Assembly (NCBI RefSeq): GCF_009864005.1
Contig: NZ_WEZQ01000005.1
Coordinates: 472,635 to 536,634, forward strand
From: Furfurilactobacillus milii
GTDB taxonomy: Bacteria; Bacillota; Bacilli; Lactobacillales; Lactobacillaceae
Reading direction: 5' to 3'
DNA length: 64,000 bases
Shown here piece after piece: positions 53,225 to 61,765 of the stretch (position 1 is the first letter of the stretch; the number at the start of each line of letters is the position of its first letter). Under the pieces are notes generated by a model. That model was not told where the DNA came from. It searched no databases and saw only the letters and a program-made list of their open reading frames with translations. The position numbers and the translations under genes are program-made.

Positions 53225-55645
53225 CTAATTAGCAACCACGTTAACCAACTTGCCTGGCACAACGATTGTCTTACGAACCGTTTTACCGTCAATGGCCTTT
53301 TGCATGTGCTCGTCAGCCATCGCGATCTTTTCCAGATCATCCTTGCTGATATCCTTATCAACCGTGGCATGACTCTTAACTTTACCATTAACCTGCAGAA
53401 CCACTTCAATCGTGGCCTCTACTAGTTTGCTAGCATCATAAGTTGGCCAAGGTTGGTAACTGATGGTGTCAGATTCATGGAAGTAGCTCCACAATTCTTC
53501 AGCAACGTGAGGAACCAATGGCGACAACATCTTGATGAAACCTTCCATGTACTCAACTGGCAGATCATCGACCTTGTGGGCTTCATTAACAAAGACCATC
53601 ATTTGAGAAATGGCTGTGTTAAAGTGCATCCGGCCATAATCTTCTGTAACTTTCTTGACCGTTTCGTTGTATACCTTATCCAGCTTGCCGTCATTGATCG
53701 TCGTTACACGATCACGCAGATGATTGTTTTCATCAATCAGTAAACGCCAAACACGTTGAATCCACTTGTATGAACCATTGATGCCGTCTTCACTCCATGG
53801 CTTTGATTCTTCCAATGGTCCCATGAACATTTCGTACAAACGAAGCGTATCAGCACCGTACTTTTCAACGATTTCGTCAGGATTAATAACGTTCCCTTTA
53901 GATTTCGACATTTTTTCGTGATTGTCGCCAAGAATCATCCCCTGGTTAACCAACTTGTGGAATGGTTCCTTTGTTGGCACAACACCGAGATCATAAAGAA
54001 CCTTGTGCCAGAAACGGGCATACAGCAAGTGAAGCACGGCATGTTCTGCACCACCGATGTACAAATCAACAGGCAACCAGTACTTTAATTTTTCAGGATC
54101 TGCCAAAACCTTGTCATTATGTGGATCGATATAACGCAAGAAGTACCATGATGAACCGGCCCATTGCGGCATCGTGTTCGTATCACGTTTACCATGACGG
54201 CCATTTTCATCCGTAACGTTGACCCAGTCGTCAATATTAGCAAGTGGACTTTCACCAGTTCCAGATGGTTCCAACTGGTCCGTGTCAGGCAGTGTTAGCG
54301 GTAACTGGTCTTCTGGAACCAAGGTCGTTTCACCATCATCCCAGTGAATCACTGGAATCGGTTCACCCCAGTAGCGTTGGCGACTGAAGATCCAATCCCG
54401 CAAGCGGTAGTTGACCTTTTTGGCACCGGCATCATGCTCGGTTAGCCAGTCAATCGCTGCTGAGATGGCCGTTTTCTTATCCATCCCGTTCAAGAAACCG
54501 GAGTTGATGTGCGTACCATCGCCAGTAAAGGCTTCCTTATCCAAGTCGCCGCCTTCAATGACAGGCTTGATTGGCAAACTGAATTTATTAGCAAACTCGT
54601 AGTCACGCGGATCATGCGCTGGCACAGCCATCACGGCCCCAGTACCATAAGAAGCCAACACGTAGTCGGCAATCCAAATTGGCACCTGTTCACCGTTAAC
54701 TGGGTTAATCCCATAAGCGCCGGTGAAGACACCAGTTTTATCCTTGTTCAAATCCGTCCGTTCCAAATCTGACTTGGACTCGATTTGTTTGCGGTAAGCG
54801 TCAACGGCTGCTTTTTGGTCAGGCGTTGTAATCTGATCAACAAGGTCGTATTCCGGTGCCAGCACAAGGTAAGAAACACCAAACATCGTATCAGGACGGG
54901 TAGTGAACACTTCGATCTTCGTGCCTTCGTGACCGTCAACAGCGAACTGAACACTGGCACCTTCTGAGCGACCAATCCAGTTTCGTTGTTGCTCTTTGAT
55001 GCTTTCAGGCCAGTCAAGATCATCTAGGTCATCCAGCAAACGATCAGCGTAGGCTGTGATCTTCAACACCCACTGCCGCATTGGAACACGGTAAACGGGA
55101 TAACCACCACGTTCCGTTTTGCCATCAACGACTTCCTCATTGGCAACAACCGTGCCACCCATAAAGTCAGGGGCCCAGTTGACCATGATTTCGTCTTCAT
55201 AGGCCAAACCACGTTTGTACAGCTGTTCAAAAATCCACTGTGTCCACTTGTAGTACGAAGGATCTGTCGTGTTAACTTCGCGATCCCAGTCATAAGAAAA
55301 GCCCAGTGATTTAACTTGTTTACGGAAAACGTCGATATTTTGATCAGTAAAGCCTTTGGGATTATGACCGGTTTTCAGTGCATACTGTTCCGCTGGCAAC
55401 CCAAAAGCATCCCAGCCCATTGGATGTAAAACATTGTATCCCTGCATCCGTTTCATTCGGCTCATGGCATCCGTTGCAGTATAACCTTCTGGATGACCAA
55501 CATGCAGTCCCTGACCGGATGGATAAGGGAACATATCTAATGCATAATACTTTGGCTTATCGGAAAAGTCTGGCGTTTTGAACGTATCGTTCTTTGACCA
55601 AAACTTTTGCCACTTTTTTTCAATTTTTGTATGATCGTACGGCAT
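53225..55645 (-). CDS. leuS: Leucyl-tRNA synthetase
   Basis: An 806-residue class I synthetase of the usual bacterial length, with [18 protein letters not shown] (HIGH region, about residues 40-57), the editing domain with [11 protein letters not shown], and KMSKSKGNV (about 570). It charges tRNA-Leu and edits wrong amino acids. Its transcript starts with a Leu T-box. ATG at 55645 has GGGAGG upstream. Confidence 0.97.
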   Translation of the reverse strand: MPYDHTKIEKKWQKFWSKNDTFKTPDFSDKPKYYALDMFPYPSGQGLHVGHPEGYTATDAMSRMKRMQGYNVLHPMGWDAFGLPAEQYALKTGHNPKGFTDQNIDVFRKQVKSLGFSYDWDREVNTTDPSYYKWTQWIFEQLYKRGLAYEDEIMVNWAPDFMGGTVVANEEVVDGKTERGGYPVYRVPMRQWVLKITAYADRLLDDLDDLDWPESIKEQQRNWIGRSEGASVQFAVDGHEGTKIEVFTTRPDTMFGVSYLVLAPEYDLVDQITTPDQKAAVDAYRKQIESKSDLERTDLNKDKTGVFTGAYGINPVNGEQVPIWIADYVLASYGTGAVMAVPAHDPRDYEFANKFSLPIKPVIEGGDLDKEAFTGDGTHINSGFLNGMDKKTAISAAIDWLTEHDAGAKKVNYRLRDWIFSRQRYWGEPIPVIHWDDGETTLVPEDQLPLTLPDTDQLEPSGTGESPLANIDDWVNVTDENGRHGKRDTNTMPQWAGSSWYFLRYIDPHNDKVLADPEKLKYWLPVDLYIGGAEHAVLHLLYARFWHKVLYDLGVVPTKEPFHKLVNQGMILGDNHEKMSKSKGNVINPDEIVEKYGADTLRLYEMFMGPLEESKPWSEDGINGSYKWIQRVWRLLIDENNHLRDRVTTINDGKLDKVYNETVKKVTEDYGRMHFNTAISQMMVFVNEAHKVDDLPVEYMEGFIKMLSPLVPHVAEELWSYFHESDTISYQPWPTYDASKLVEATIEVVLQVNGKVKSHATVDKDISKDDLEKIAMADEHMQKAIDGKTVRKTIVVPGKLVNVVAN

Positions 55646-55675
55646 GTTTTGCCCTCCCAGAAAAAATTAATTAAC

Positions 55676-55960
55676 AAATAAAAAACGCCCTGTCGATTAT
55701 CGTCACTGTTAAATCAATAACGACAACCGATAGGACGATGCGGATCGCGGTACCACCTATCTTCTTACCACAACAACCATGGTAAACACTTAAAGTCGGT
55801 AACGCTGACAAACGAAAACAGCTACTGACGTTATCATAACGTCGTTCACCATCTTAGTGATTATCGGTGAGTTCATTCTGTCATCAACACTGACTTGCAC
55901 CACCCGTCAGCTCGCTTAAGATCACAACACAATTACTAATCCGTCACTTTTACTTGTTAA
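55676..55960 (-). promoter_or_regulatory. T-box leader (leucine) of leuS
   Basis: On the minus strand the T-box core AGGTGGTACCGCG lies at about 55744-55758, followed by a terminator ending in CGTTTTTTATT. Stem I has GGGTGGTGCAAG in the distal loop and UGAA-CUC at the specifier place, a leucine codon. Uncharged tRNA-Leu would permit leuS expression. Confidence 0.9.
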
Positions 55961-56068
55961 AATATTGTTCATAGCATAGCAAAATAAGCGCGACTTTACA
56001 AGTCAGCATCCGCTTTAGAATGCTATACTGACTTTAAAATAACTTCGGAGGTCATCACTATCTTTGTT

Positions 56069-56719
56069 TTGTCACAAACGCACTGGCAACGCGTCAGAAA
56101 TCTCATTGCCGTTATTTGTTTTATTATTTTTCTAATCCTGTTAGCCGGTGTCGTAACGGATGCAAGCTGGCTTCATCAACTCGATCAATTCGGCACCCAT
56201 ATTGTCCGCCACCCGGTGACCGAGGAACGAACGTGGTTCTTTCGCAATATAACAAGGCTCGGCAATGTAAAATTTACTATGATCGTGATGGTTATCTTTT
56301 CACTCGGCCTTTGGTGGCGAAAAAAGTATCAAGGCGCTGCTTTTTTCTTCGTTAACGTTGGCGTGTTTGCACTTGCCGTAAATACGATTCTTAAAAGCTT
56401 GGTCGAACGTCCACGACCAATCATTACGCATTTAGTGGCCGCTGGAGGATTTAGTTTTCCTAGTGGTCACTCAATGAACGTCACGTTGATGTACGGCTCA
56501 CTGATTATTCTGTGTAATCTGTATGTTGACCGGTTGCATTTACGGGCAGCTTTTAATACACTATTAACGTTACTCATTATTACCATTTGTCTCAGCCGCG
56601 TGTACCTCGGCGTTCATTTTCCTAGTGATGTTTTGGCCGGAAGCGCTCTCGCCTGGTCTGAATTGCTCGTGTCACGTTACCTCTTTTTCAAAACAACTTC
56701 GATTCACGCAAAACGATAA
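56069..56719 (+). CDS. PAP2-family phosphatase
   Basis: A 216-residue membrane protein with about six segments and the three PAP2 signature blocks KSLVERPRP, FPSGHSM and SRVYLGVHFPSDV. It probably dephosphorylates undecaprenyl pyrophosphate or phosphatidate-type lipids. The start is uncertain: the first standard codon is TTG at 56069, but GGAGG (56047-56051) is 17 bases away; an in-frame ATC at 56060 has ideal 8-base spacing. Confidence 0.88.
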   Translation: MSQTHWQRVRNLIAVICFIIFLILLAGVVTDASWLHQLDQFGTHIVRHPVTEERTWFFRNITRLGNVKFTMIVMVIFSLGLWWRKKYQGAAFFFVNVGVFALAVNTILKSLVERPRPIITHLVAAGGFSFPSGHSMNVTLMYGSLIILCNLYVDRLHLRAAFNTLLTLLIITICLSRVYLGVHFPSDVLAGSALAWSELLVSRYLFFKTTSIHAKR

Positions 56720-56774
56720 ATAAGGTCGTTGACGATAACTAATCCATTAGTTACCATCAACGACCTTATTTTGA
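56717..56774. terminator. Shared terminator of PAP2 and MarR genes
   Basis: AAATAAGGTCGTTGA pairs with TCAACGACCTTATTT, with A- and T-rich flanks, between two converging genes. Confidence 0.9.
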
Positions 56775-56785
56775 ATTCGCACAGT

Positions 56786-57274
56786 TTAACCTTCGTGAGA
56801 CTTCTTGATTCGTGATCCCCAACGATCACGTTGAACGATTTTCTCTTCGAAATCACGAATAAAATCAAGTGTCTCTTGGAACTTACCGCGGCCGAAAACA
56901 TCCAACCAACCTTTGAAACGGTCCTGCGCAACATCCCACAACTTACTCTCAACCTCACTACCCTTAGGCGTTAAGTGAAGTGTCTTGTGGCGACGGTCGG
57001 CCATGTCATCTTCTTCGTAGACATAGTCTTGTTTAAGTAATCCCGCTACCTGACGGGAAATTGCGCTTCGAGTAACACGGTGCATGTCGGCCAGATCCAT
57101 TACGCTTAACAGTGTTTCTGCTTGCGCAATTTCGGTCAAAATCAACCATTGATCAAACGACATTCCAAAATCACTCGCTGGTCCGGAGGCAAATTCGTTT
57201 AAATACTTGTCCACAAACAAGTATTCTTCAATGTAGCCTTGCATTAACTCTAAGTCTTGCTTTTTTTCTGTCAT
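56786..57274 (-). CDS. MarR family transcriptional regulator
   Basis: A 162-residue winged-helix protein: MSFDQWLILTEIAQ, MDLADMHRVTRSAISRQV as the recognition helix, and DMADRRHKTLHLTPKG as the wing. It probably responds to small phenolic or lipid-like molecules. ATG at 57274 has GGTGG 5 bases upstream; the reading 23 residues longer has none. It lies directly after a broken MFS exporter in the same direction, so the exporter may have been its target. Confidence 0.9.
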   Translation of the reverse strand: MTEKKQDLELMQGYIEEYLFVDKYLNEFASGPASDFGMSFDQWLILTEIAQAETLLSVMDLADMHRVTRSAISRQVAGLLKQDYVYEEDDMADRRHKTLHLTPKGSEVESKLWDVAQDRFKGWLDVFGRGKFQETLDFIRDFEEKIVQRDRWGSRIKKSHEG

Positions 57275-57892
57275 GTTTCCACCCAATTCAACAATCCGTT
57301 TAACTGTTGAAAGCATAACATATTGTTCCCATAGAGTAATCAAAAAAAAGAAATTTCAGAAAATAAATATCGATACACTTAACTATTAAACATTTTTATC
57401 TTATTTGTCGATGATCTAAGGCGTTGACCAGCAGTGCAACAATGACTAGCAATAATGCCACCAAGAATACGTTATGAACACCACTGGCCAATACACGCCG
57501 CAATGTTGGCAATAATGCAACAGGTAAATTTTTCGCCGTGTGCGGATTAATCAATGCATTAAGCATGCGTAAATTGATGTTGTGATGCTCTGCCACCCCA
57601 TTTGCTAAGGTTGCGTTCATCACGATCCCATAAACAGCCAGCATAATTGTTTGCGCCAAACTCCGTGCCAGTGTATTGAAGGATGTCGCCATCCCAATAA
57701 TTGCTGGGTCAACAAGGTGTTGCGTCGTTACCGTGGTACTGGTGATGGTTAGTCCAAAGCCAACGCCGAGTTCTGCTGAAATTAGCAAAAATCCCCAGAA
57801 TGGTGTTTGCCCTGGTAACAGGGCCAAGATAATTGCGCCAATTAGTACTGTTGTAATACTGGTAGATTGTAAAATTAATCCGAACGCTGTTC

Positions 57893-58056
57893 GGACAAAA
57901 AAGATCAGCTTCCTTTAAAATGGTGTTTACCACAAACCCATTTTTTAGGAGCTGATCTTTAACCAACGCCCCCTTAAAGTACTTAACTGGCAAACACCTT
58001 ACCAAGTGATGCTGACTAATTTGTCAAAAAATTCGGATCAAATTTGCAATCTACCT
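57893..58056 (+). mobile_element. Remnant of an IS30-family element
   Basis: On the plus strand 57965-58050 reads NQRPLKVLNWQTPYQ, then VMLTNLSKNSDQ, the typical C-terminal end of IS30-type transposases. Next to it is a palindrome of about 28-base arms (57897-57962) with AAAGATCAGCT and AGCTGATCTTT at its ends. GACAAA flanks both sides and may be a target duplication. Most of the element is lost. Confidence 0.7.
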
Positions 58057-59058
58057 ACTGACAAACAAAATCTTTTGTGGCCGTAATTTGCCGATAACTC
58101 GTCCCGCGATAAACGAACCGACGATCCACATCACTGAACTTGGTGTAACCGCAAACCCGGCCTGAGCAGCCTGTAGCCCTAATAATCCCTGAGTCCATGT
58201 CGGAATGTAAACGTTAAAACAAATCAGAAAACCAGAAATGAGTGCAGCTACACCATTTTGAATCACAAACGTCCGGTTGCTAAATAAACTGAGATCGATA
58301 ATCGGATCACTGGCACGACGTTCTTGCCGGATGAATAACCATAACCCAACAGCTGCAATAATAAAACAGATGGCAACAATCAAAAGGTTGCTGTGTCGCT
58401 CGCCCACCACTTGAAAACCATACATTAGCCCCAATAAGGCAACCGACAGCCAGACACTACCTGCTACATCTAACGGACTGGAAGCTGCCGCTTGCTTAGG
58501 TTCGTGCAAATACAGTGCGATTAGTAGCATCGTGATGAGCCCAATCGGAATATTAATGAAGAAAACCCAATGCCAACTTAACTGATCAACGATAAAACCA
58601 CCCAGTAACGGTGCAACGACAGAGGCAATGCCCCATGCTGAACCATTCAGTCCCATGATTTGGGCTCGTTTCTCAAATGGATAAATATCGGCAATGATCG
58701 TAAAGGAAACCGGCATAATCGTTCCGGCCCCAATGCCTTGCACAGCACGCCATAAAATCAGTGTCAGCATAGAGTTGGAAAGACCGCTCATCATGGAACC
58801 AAACGTAAACACGGCCAGTCCAAACAAAAATACTGGTTTACGGCCAATCCGATCAGACAGTTTGCCATAAATCGGCGTGGCCAACGAATTCGTCAGTAGA
58901 TAGATTGAAAAGATCCAGTTCATTAAGGTCACGCCGTGCAGTTCTCCAACGATGGTCGGCATCGCCGTAGACACAATCGTTCCCTCAACTGCCGACATAA
59001 ACGTCGCTACAAACAGTGCAATGGTGACCAACACGACATTGGTTTTATTATTTTTCAT
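58051..59058 (-). CDS. MFS exporter, N-terminal fragment
   Basis: The intact part of the broken exporter, 335 residues. It retains the first segments with motif A and motif C (PLLGGFIVDQLSW). It lacks the last three or so segments and its last residues (KILFVSR) come from the junction with the IS30 remnant. A functional transporter is unlikely. Confidence 0.75.
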   Translation of the reverse strand: MKNNKTNVVLVTIALFVATFMSAVEGTIVSTAMPTIVGELHGVTLMNWIFSIYLLTNSLATPIYGKLSDRIGRKPVFLFGLAVFTFGSMMSGLSNSMLTLILWRAVQGIGAGTIMPVSFTIIADIYPFEKRAQIMGLNGSAWGIASVVAPLLGGFIVDQLSWHWVFFINIPIGLITMLLIALYLHEPKQAAASSPLDVAGSVWLSVALLGLMYGFQVVGERHSNLLIVAICFIIAAVGLWLFIRQERRASDPIIDLSLFSNRTFVIQNGVAALISGFLICFNVYIPTWTQGLLGLQAAQAGFAVTPSSVMWIVGSFIAGRVIGKLRPQKILFVSR

Positions 59059-59090
59059 TGTGTATTCCTTTTTACGCTATGTTTTTTACA

Positions 59091-59143
59091 AAAAAAGACT
59101 CCTGGTGTCTGTGTGATCGTAATCCAGTCCACCGGGAGTCTCA
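59091..59143 (-). terminator. Terminator of metK
   Basis: On the minus strand GACTCCCGGTG pairs with CACCAGGAGTC, with a mismatch, followed by seven T. Confidence 0.85.
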
Positions 59144-59163
59144 CTATTGTATTAATTAAATAA

Positions 59164-60381
59164 CTACTTGCTTTCGTTGACAACAGCATCTGCGTCAGCG
59201 ACAGCTTGCTTTAATGCATCAATTTTATCGGTCTTTTCCCACGGCAAGTCCAAGTCAGGGCGGCCAAAGTGACCATAAACGGCCGTTTGTTTGTAAATTG
59301 GCCGTTGAAGATCCAACATCTTGATGATACCAGCAGGACGTAAGTCAAAGACGCGGCGAATTGCCGCAGTCAACGTTTGTTCAGACACGTTGCCAGTTCC
59401 AAACGTATCAACGGAGATAGAAACTGGTTGCGCTACACCAATTGCATATGCCAACTGAACTTCAACACGGTGAGCCATGCCAGCAGCAACAATATTTTTA
59501 GCAATGTACCGCGCAGCGTATGAAGCAGAACGGTCCACTTTAGTGGCATCCTTACCAGAGAACGCGCCACCACCGTGACGAGCAAAACCACCGTACGTGT
59601 CCACGATAACTTTGCGACCAGTCAATCCAGCGTCCCCTTGAGGACCACCAATAACGAAACGACCAGTTGGGTTAACCAAATACTTCGTGTCGTCATCCAG
59701 ATAACGAGCCGGAATAACCGCCTTGATCACCTGTTCAATCACATCGTGACGAATTTGGTCCAGTTCAACGTCGGGGTTGTGCTGCGTGGAAAGCACCACT
59801 GTGTCAACACGAACCGGTTGACCATCGTCATCGTATTCAACGGTCACTTGTGCCTTAGCATCTGGCCGTAAGTAATCAATGACACCATCCTTACGTAATT
59901 GCGCAATCTTACGCATTAACGCATGACTTAAAGCAATTGGCAATGGCATCAATTCAGGCGTTTCATCAATCGCATAGCCAAACATCATGCCTTGGTCACC
60001 GGCACCGATCTTGTCCAGTGGATCTTCATCACCTTCGCGACGCTCTAAAGCATCGTCAACACCTTGGGCAATATCAGGTGACTGTTCATCGATTGCGACA
60101 AGGACGGCACATGTGTCGCCATCAAAGCCAAGCTTGGCATCGGTGTAGCCAATCCCCTTAATCGTGTCCCGCACCGTTTTTTGAATATCAACGTATGCGG
60201 AGGTGGAAATTTCACCAAACACGAGGACGAGCCCAGTAGTAACAGACGTTTCACAGGCCACACGCGCTTGTGGGTCCTGAGCTAAAATTGCATCCAAAAT
60301 TGAATCACTAATTTGATCAGCGATTTTATCTGGATGTCCCTCTGAAACAGATTCAGAAGTAAATAAATGACGTTCTTGCAT
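59164..60381 (-). CDS. metK: S-adenosylmethionine synthetase
   Basis: A 405-residue SAM synthetase with [16 protein letters not shown] near the N-terminus (ATP-binding His), [12 protein letters not shown] (about 119-130) and [14 protein letters not shown] (loop with catalytic Lys). It makes SAM from methionine and ATP. Its leader is an SMK-type riboswitch in which SAM hides the GGGGG ribosome binding site, giving feedback control. ATG at 60381. Confidence 0.97.
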   Translation of the reverse strand: MQERHLFTSESVSEGHPDKIADQISDSILDAILAQDPQARVACETSVTTGLVLVFGEISTSAYVDIQKTVRDTIKGIGYTDAKLGFDGDTCAVLVAIDEQSPDIAQGVDDALERREGDEDPLDKIGAGDQGMMFGYAIDETPELMPLPIALSHALMRKIAQLRKDGVIDYLRPDAKAQVTVEYDDDGQPVRVDTVVLSTQHNPDVELDQIRHDVIEQVIKAVIPARYLDDDTKYLVNPTGRFVIGGPQGDAGLTGRKVIVDTYGGFARHGGGAFSGKDATKVDRSASYAARYIAKNIVAAGMAHRVEVQLAYAIGVAQPVSISVDTFGTGNVSEQTLTAAIRRVFDLRPAGIIKMLDLQRPIYKQTAVYGHFGRPDLDLPWEKTDKIDALKQAVADADAVVNESK

Positions 60382-60385
60382 ATAA

Positions 60386-60493
60386 TATTTCCCCCATCTA
60401 GTAAATTCCGGTTACAAGGCCTCTAAACAAAAAGAACCGTTACATCATCAGAATTTGACGTAACTGTTCCCTGTTTATCCTATCGGGAACGAA
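60386..60493 (-). promoter_or_regulatory. SMK box (SAM-III) riboswitch of metK
   Basis: On the minus strand GTTCCCGATAGGA, GTTACG, CCTTGTAACCGG and GATGGGGGA follow in order, ending 12 bases before the metK ATG. This is the order of the SMK/SAM-III motif, in which the ribosome binding site pairs with upstream bases when SAM binds. Such leaders are typical of metK in Lactobacillales. Confidence 0.85.
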
Positions 60494-60615
60494 ACTCATA
60501 ACTTACTTATGGTAACACGTTACTAACCGGTTAAAAAGACGTGATTTCGTTGACCCCGCTCACAAAGTTGATTAGCATAGAAACATATTATGTCATTTTG
60601 AGAAAGGAGGCCCTT

Positions 60616-61365
60616 ATGCCCACGCAAACTCGCAAGCAGCGTCATGTCACAATTTTTTTGAACAACTTGCCCTGGCAACCACTGCTTATCTTCACAATTG
60701 CCCAAAACATTATCTGGTGGAGCTTTCCGATTCATTACGGCCGACTTACGGGGGCTGCCTTTCATGGCAATCAACTACTGTTATTGGCTTATACAATCGT
60801 CATGAGTCTCACAACTTTTTTAATGTTTCAGGCCAACTTTAAATCATTATGGGCACACGTCCCCATTTTGATCAGTCTAATCCTTGCCTTCTCAGGCATC
60901 ATTCGTGGTAACTTAGAAATTCTGATCATGTTACTCATGTTCTCGGGTTTTTGGTTAGTGGTCGAAATGCGCTGGTTGAACTTACAAAACATTTGGGGCC
61001 TCATCATTTACGCCTTACTGTCAACCTTTCCCATCAGTAGCGCCATTTTCTTTTTCCAAAACCGTTTTCTTTCAATGACATTTTTAATTCAGCTGATCCC
61101 ATTAGTGGCCTGCCAATTATTTTTTATGATGCCCATTTTTGAAACTGAGGGCAAACGACGTGTCATTGCCACTGCCGTAACAGGTGTGTTATTAATTGCA
61201 GCCATTTTATTCTTCCATTTTTCATTGCTGGGTGTTTTAGCAATGGCAGTTGTGATTATAACGTTCTGGTTTAGTATCAACTATCCTAATCTCAAGGCAC
61301 AATATACGGCCGCAGCTTATATTCTGCTCGAACTGATCACCTATTTAATCTTAGTCTTTGCTTAG
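60616..61365 (+). CDS. Multi-pass membrane protein of unknown function
   Basis: A 249-residue protein with about eight membrane segments and a short basic N-terminus (TRKQRHVTIFLNN). No family is recognised. ATG at 60616 has AGGAGG 6 bases upstream; a reading 25 residues longer has no site. It is divergent from metK across the SMK box and followed by a strong terminator, so it is transcribed alone. Confidence 0.8.
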   Translation: MPTQTRKQRHVTIFLNNLPWQPLLIFTIAQNIIWWSFPIHYGRLTGAAFHGNQLLLLAYTIVMSLTTFLMFQANFKSLWAHVPILISLILAFSGIIRGNLEILIMLLMFSGFWLVVEMRWLNLQNIWGLIIYALLSTFPISSAIFFFQNRFLSMTFLIQLIPLVACQLFFMMPIFETEGKRRVIATAVTGVLLIAAILFFHFSLLGVLAMAVVIITFWFSINYPNLKAQYTAAAYILLELITYLILVFA

Positions 61366-61387
61366 TTTATTGACTGCTAATTACATT

Positions 61388-61430
61388 GAAAGAGGAACCT
61401 TCCATTTTTTCGGAAAGCTCCTCTTTTTTT
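61388..61430 (+). terminator. Terminator of the membrane protein gene
   Basis: AAGAGGAACCTTCC pairs with GGAAAGCTCCTCTT around TTTTTTC, with mismatches, followed by seven T. Confidence 0.85.
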
Positions 61431-61481
61431 GTTTACGCTGTCTTAAGTTTAAAAATACTGAAATGACTGGCTATCTGGATT

Positions 61482-61665
61482 CTGCCGTTACACTGACCGG
61501 AAACGCCGTTCCTTGGGACCGAGTTCAACTCGCCAAAAGCGCGATTTTCACCCTTGATTATGAGTCGAAGTACACGTCTCATAAGTCATCATGCAACACT
61601 AAGCGGCCAAGTTCTCGCCGCCAAGTGTTGCCGACATGGAACTCTGTTTCCGGTCAGCTTCACTC
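61482..61665. repeat. Structured dispersed repeat, family A, copy 2
   Basis: About 184 bases matching 12134-12319. The closing stem is perfect here: CTGACCGGAAAC (61493-61504) pairs with GTTTCCGGTCAG (61646-61657), then GTTCC with GGAAC. The inner hairpin is GCAACACT/AGTGTTGC with GCGGC/GCCGC. One arm differs in sequence from copy 1 but still folds (CGAG/CTCG). Between a terminator and the UvrA-like gene. Confidence 0.8.
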
Positions 61666-61765
61666 CTATCACAACTTAGCCGACTATTTACAAAAAAGTT
61701 GTTAAATATTAAATGGCATCCACATGAAACCTACGACTACATCAACTCCAAACGACAACCGAAAA

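Larger units (their letters stand above)
57396..59058 (-). pseudogene. EmrB/QacA-type MFS exporter, interrupted
   Basis: The N-terminal 335 residues (58051-59058) carry MPTIVGELHG, YLLTNSLATPIYGKLSDRIG (the motif A region) and about 11 membrane segments, and stop inside foreign sequence. The C-terminal part resumes at about 57893 (AFGLILQSTSITTVLIG) and runs to the stop at 57396, giving the last segments. The two parts are the halves of one 14-segment drug exporter. The break is an insertion of about 160 bases containing an IS30-type transposase fragment. AAAGGA precedes the start. Confidence 0.85.
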
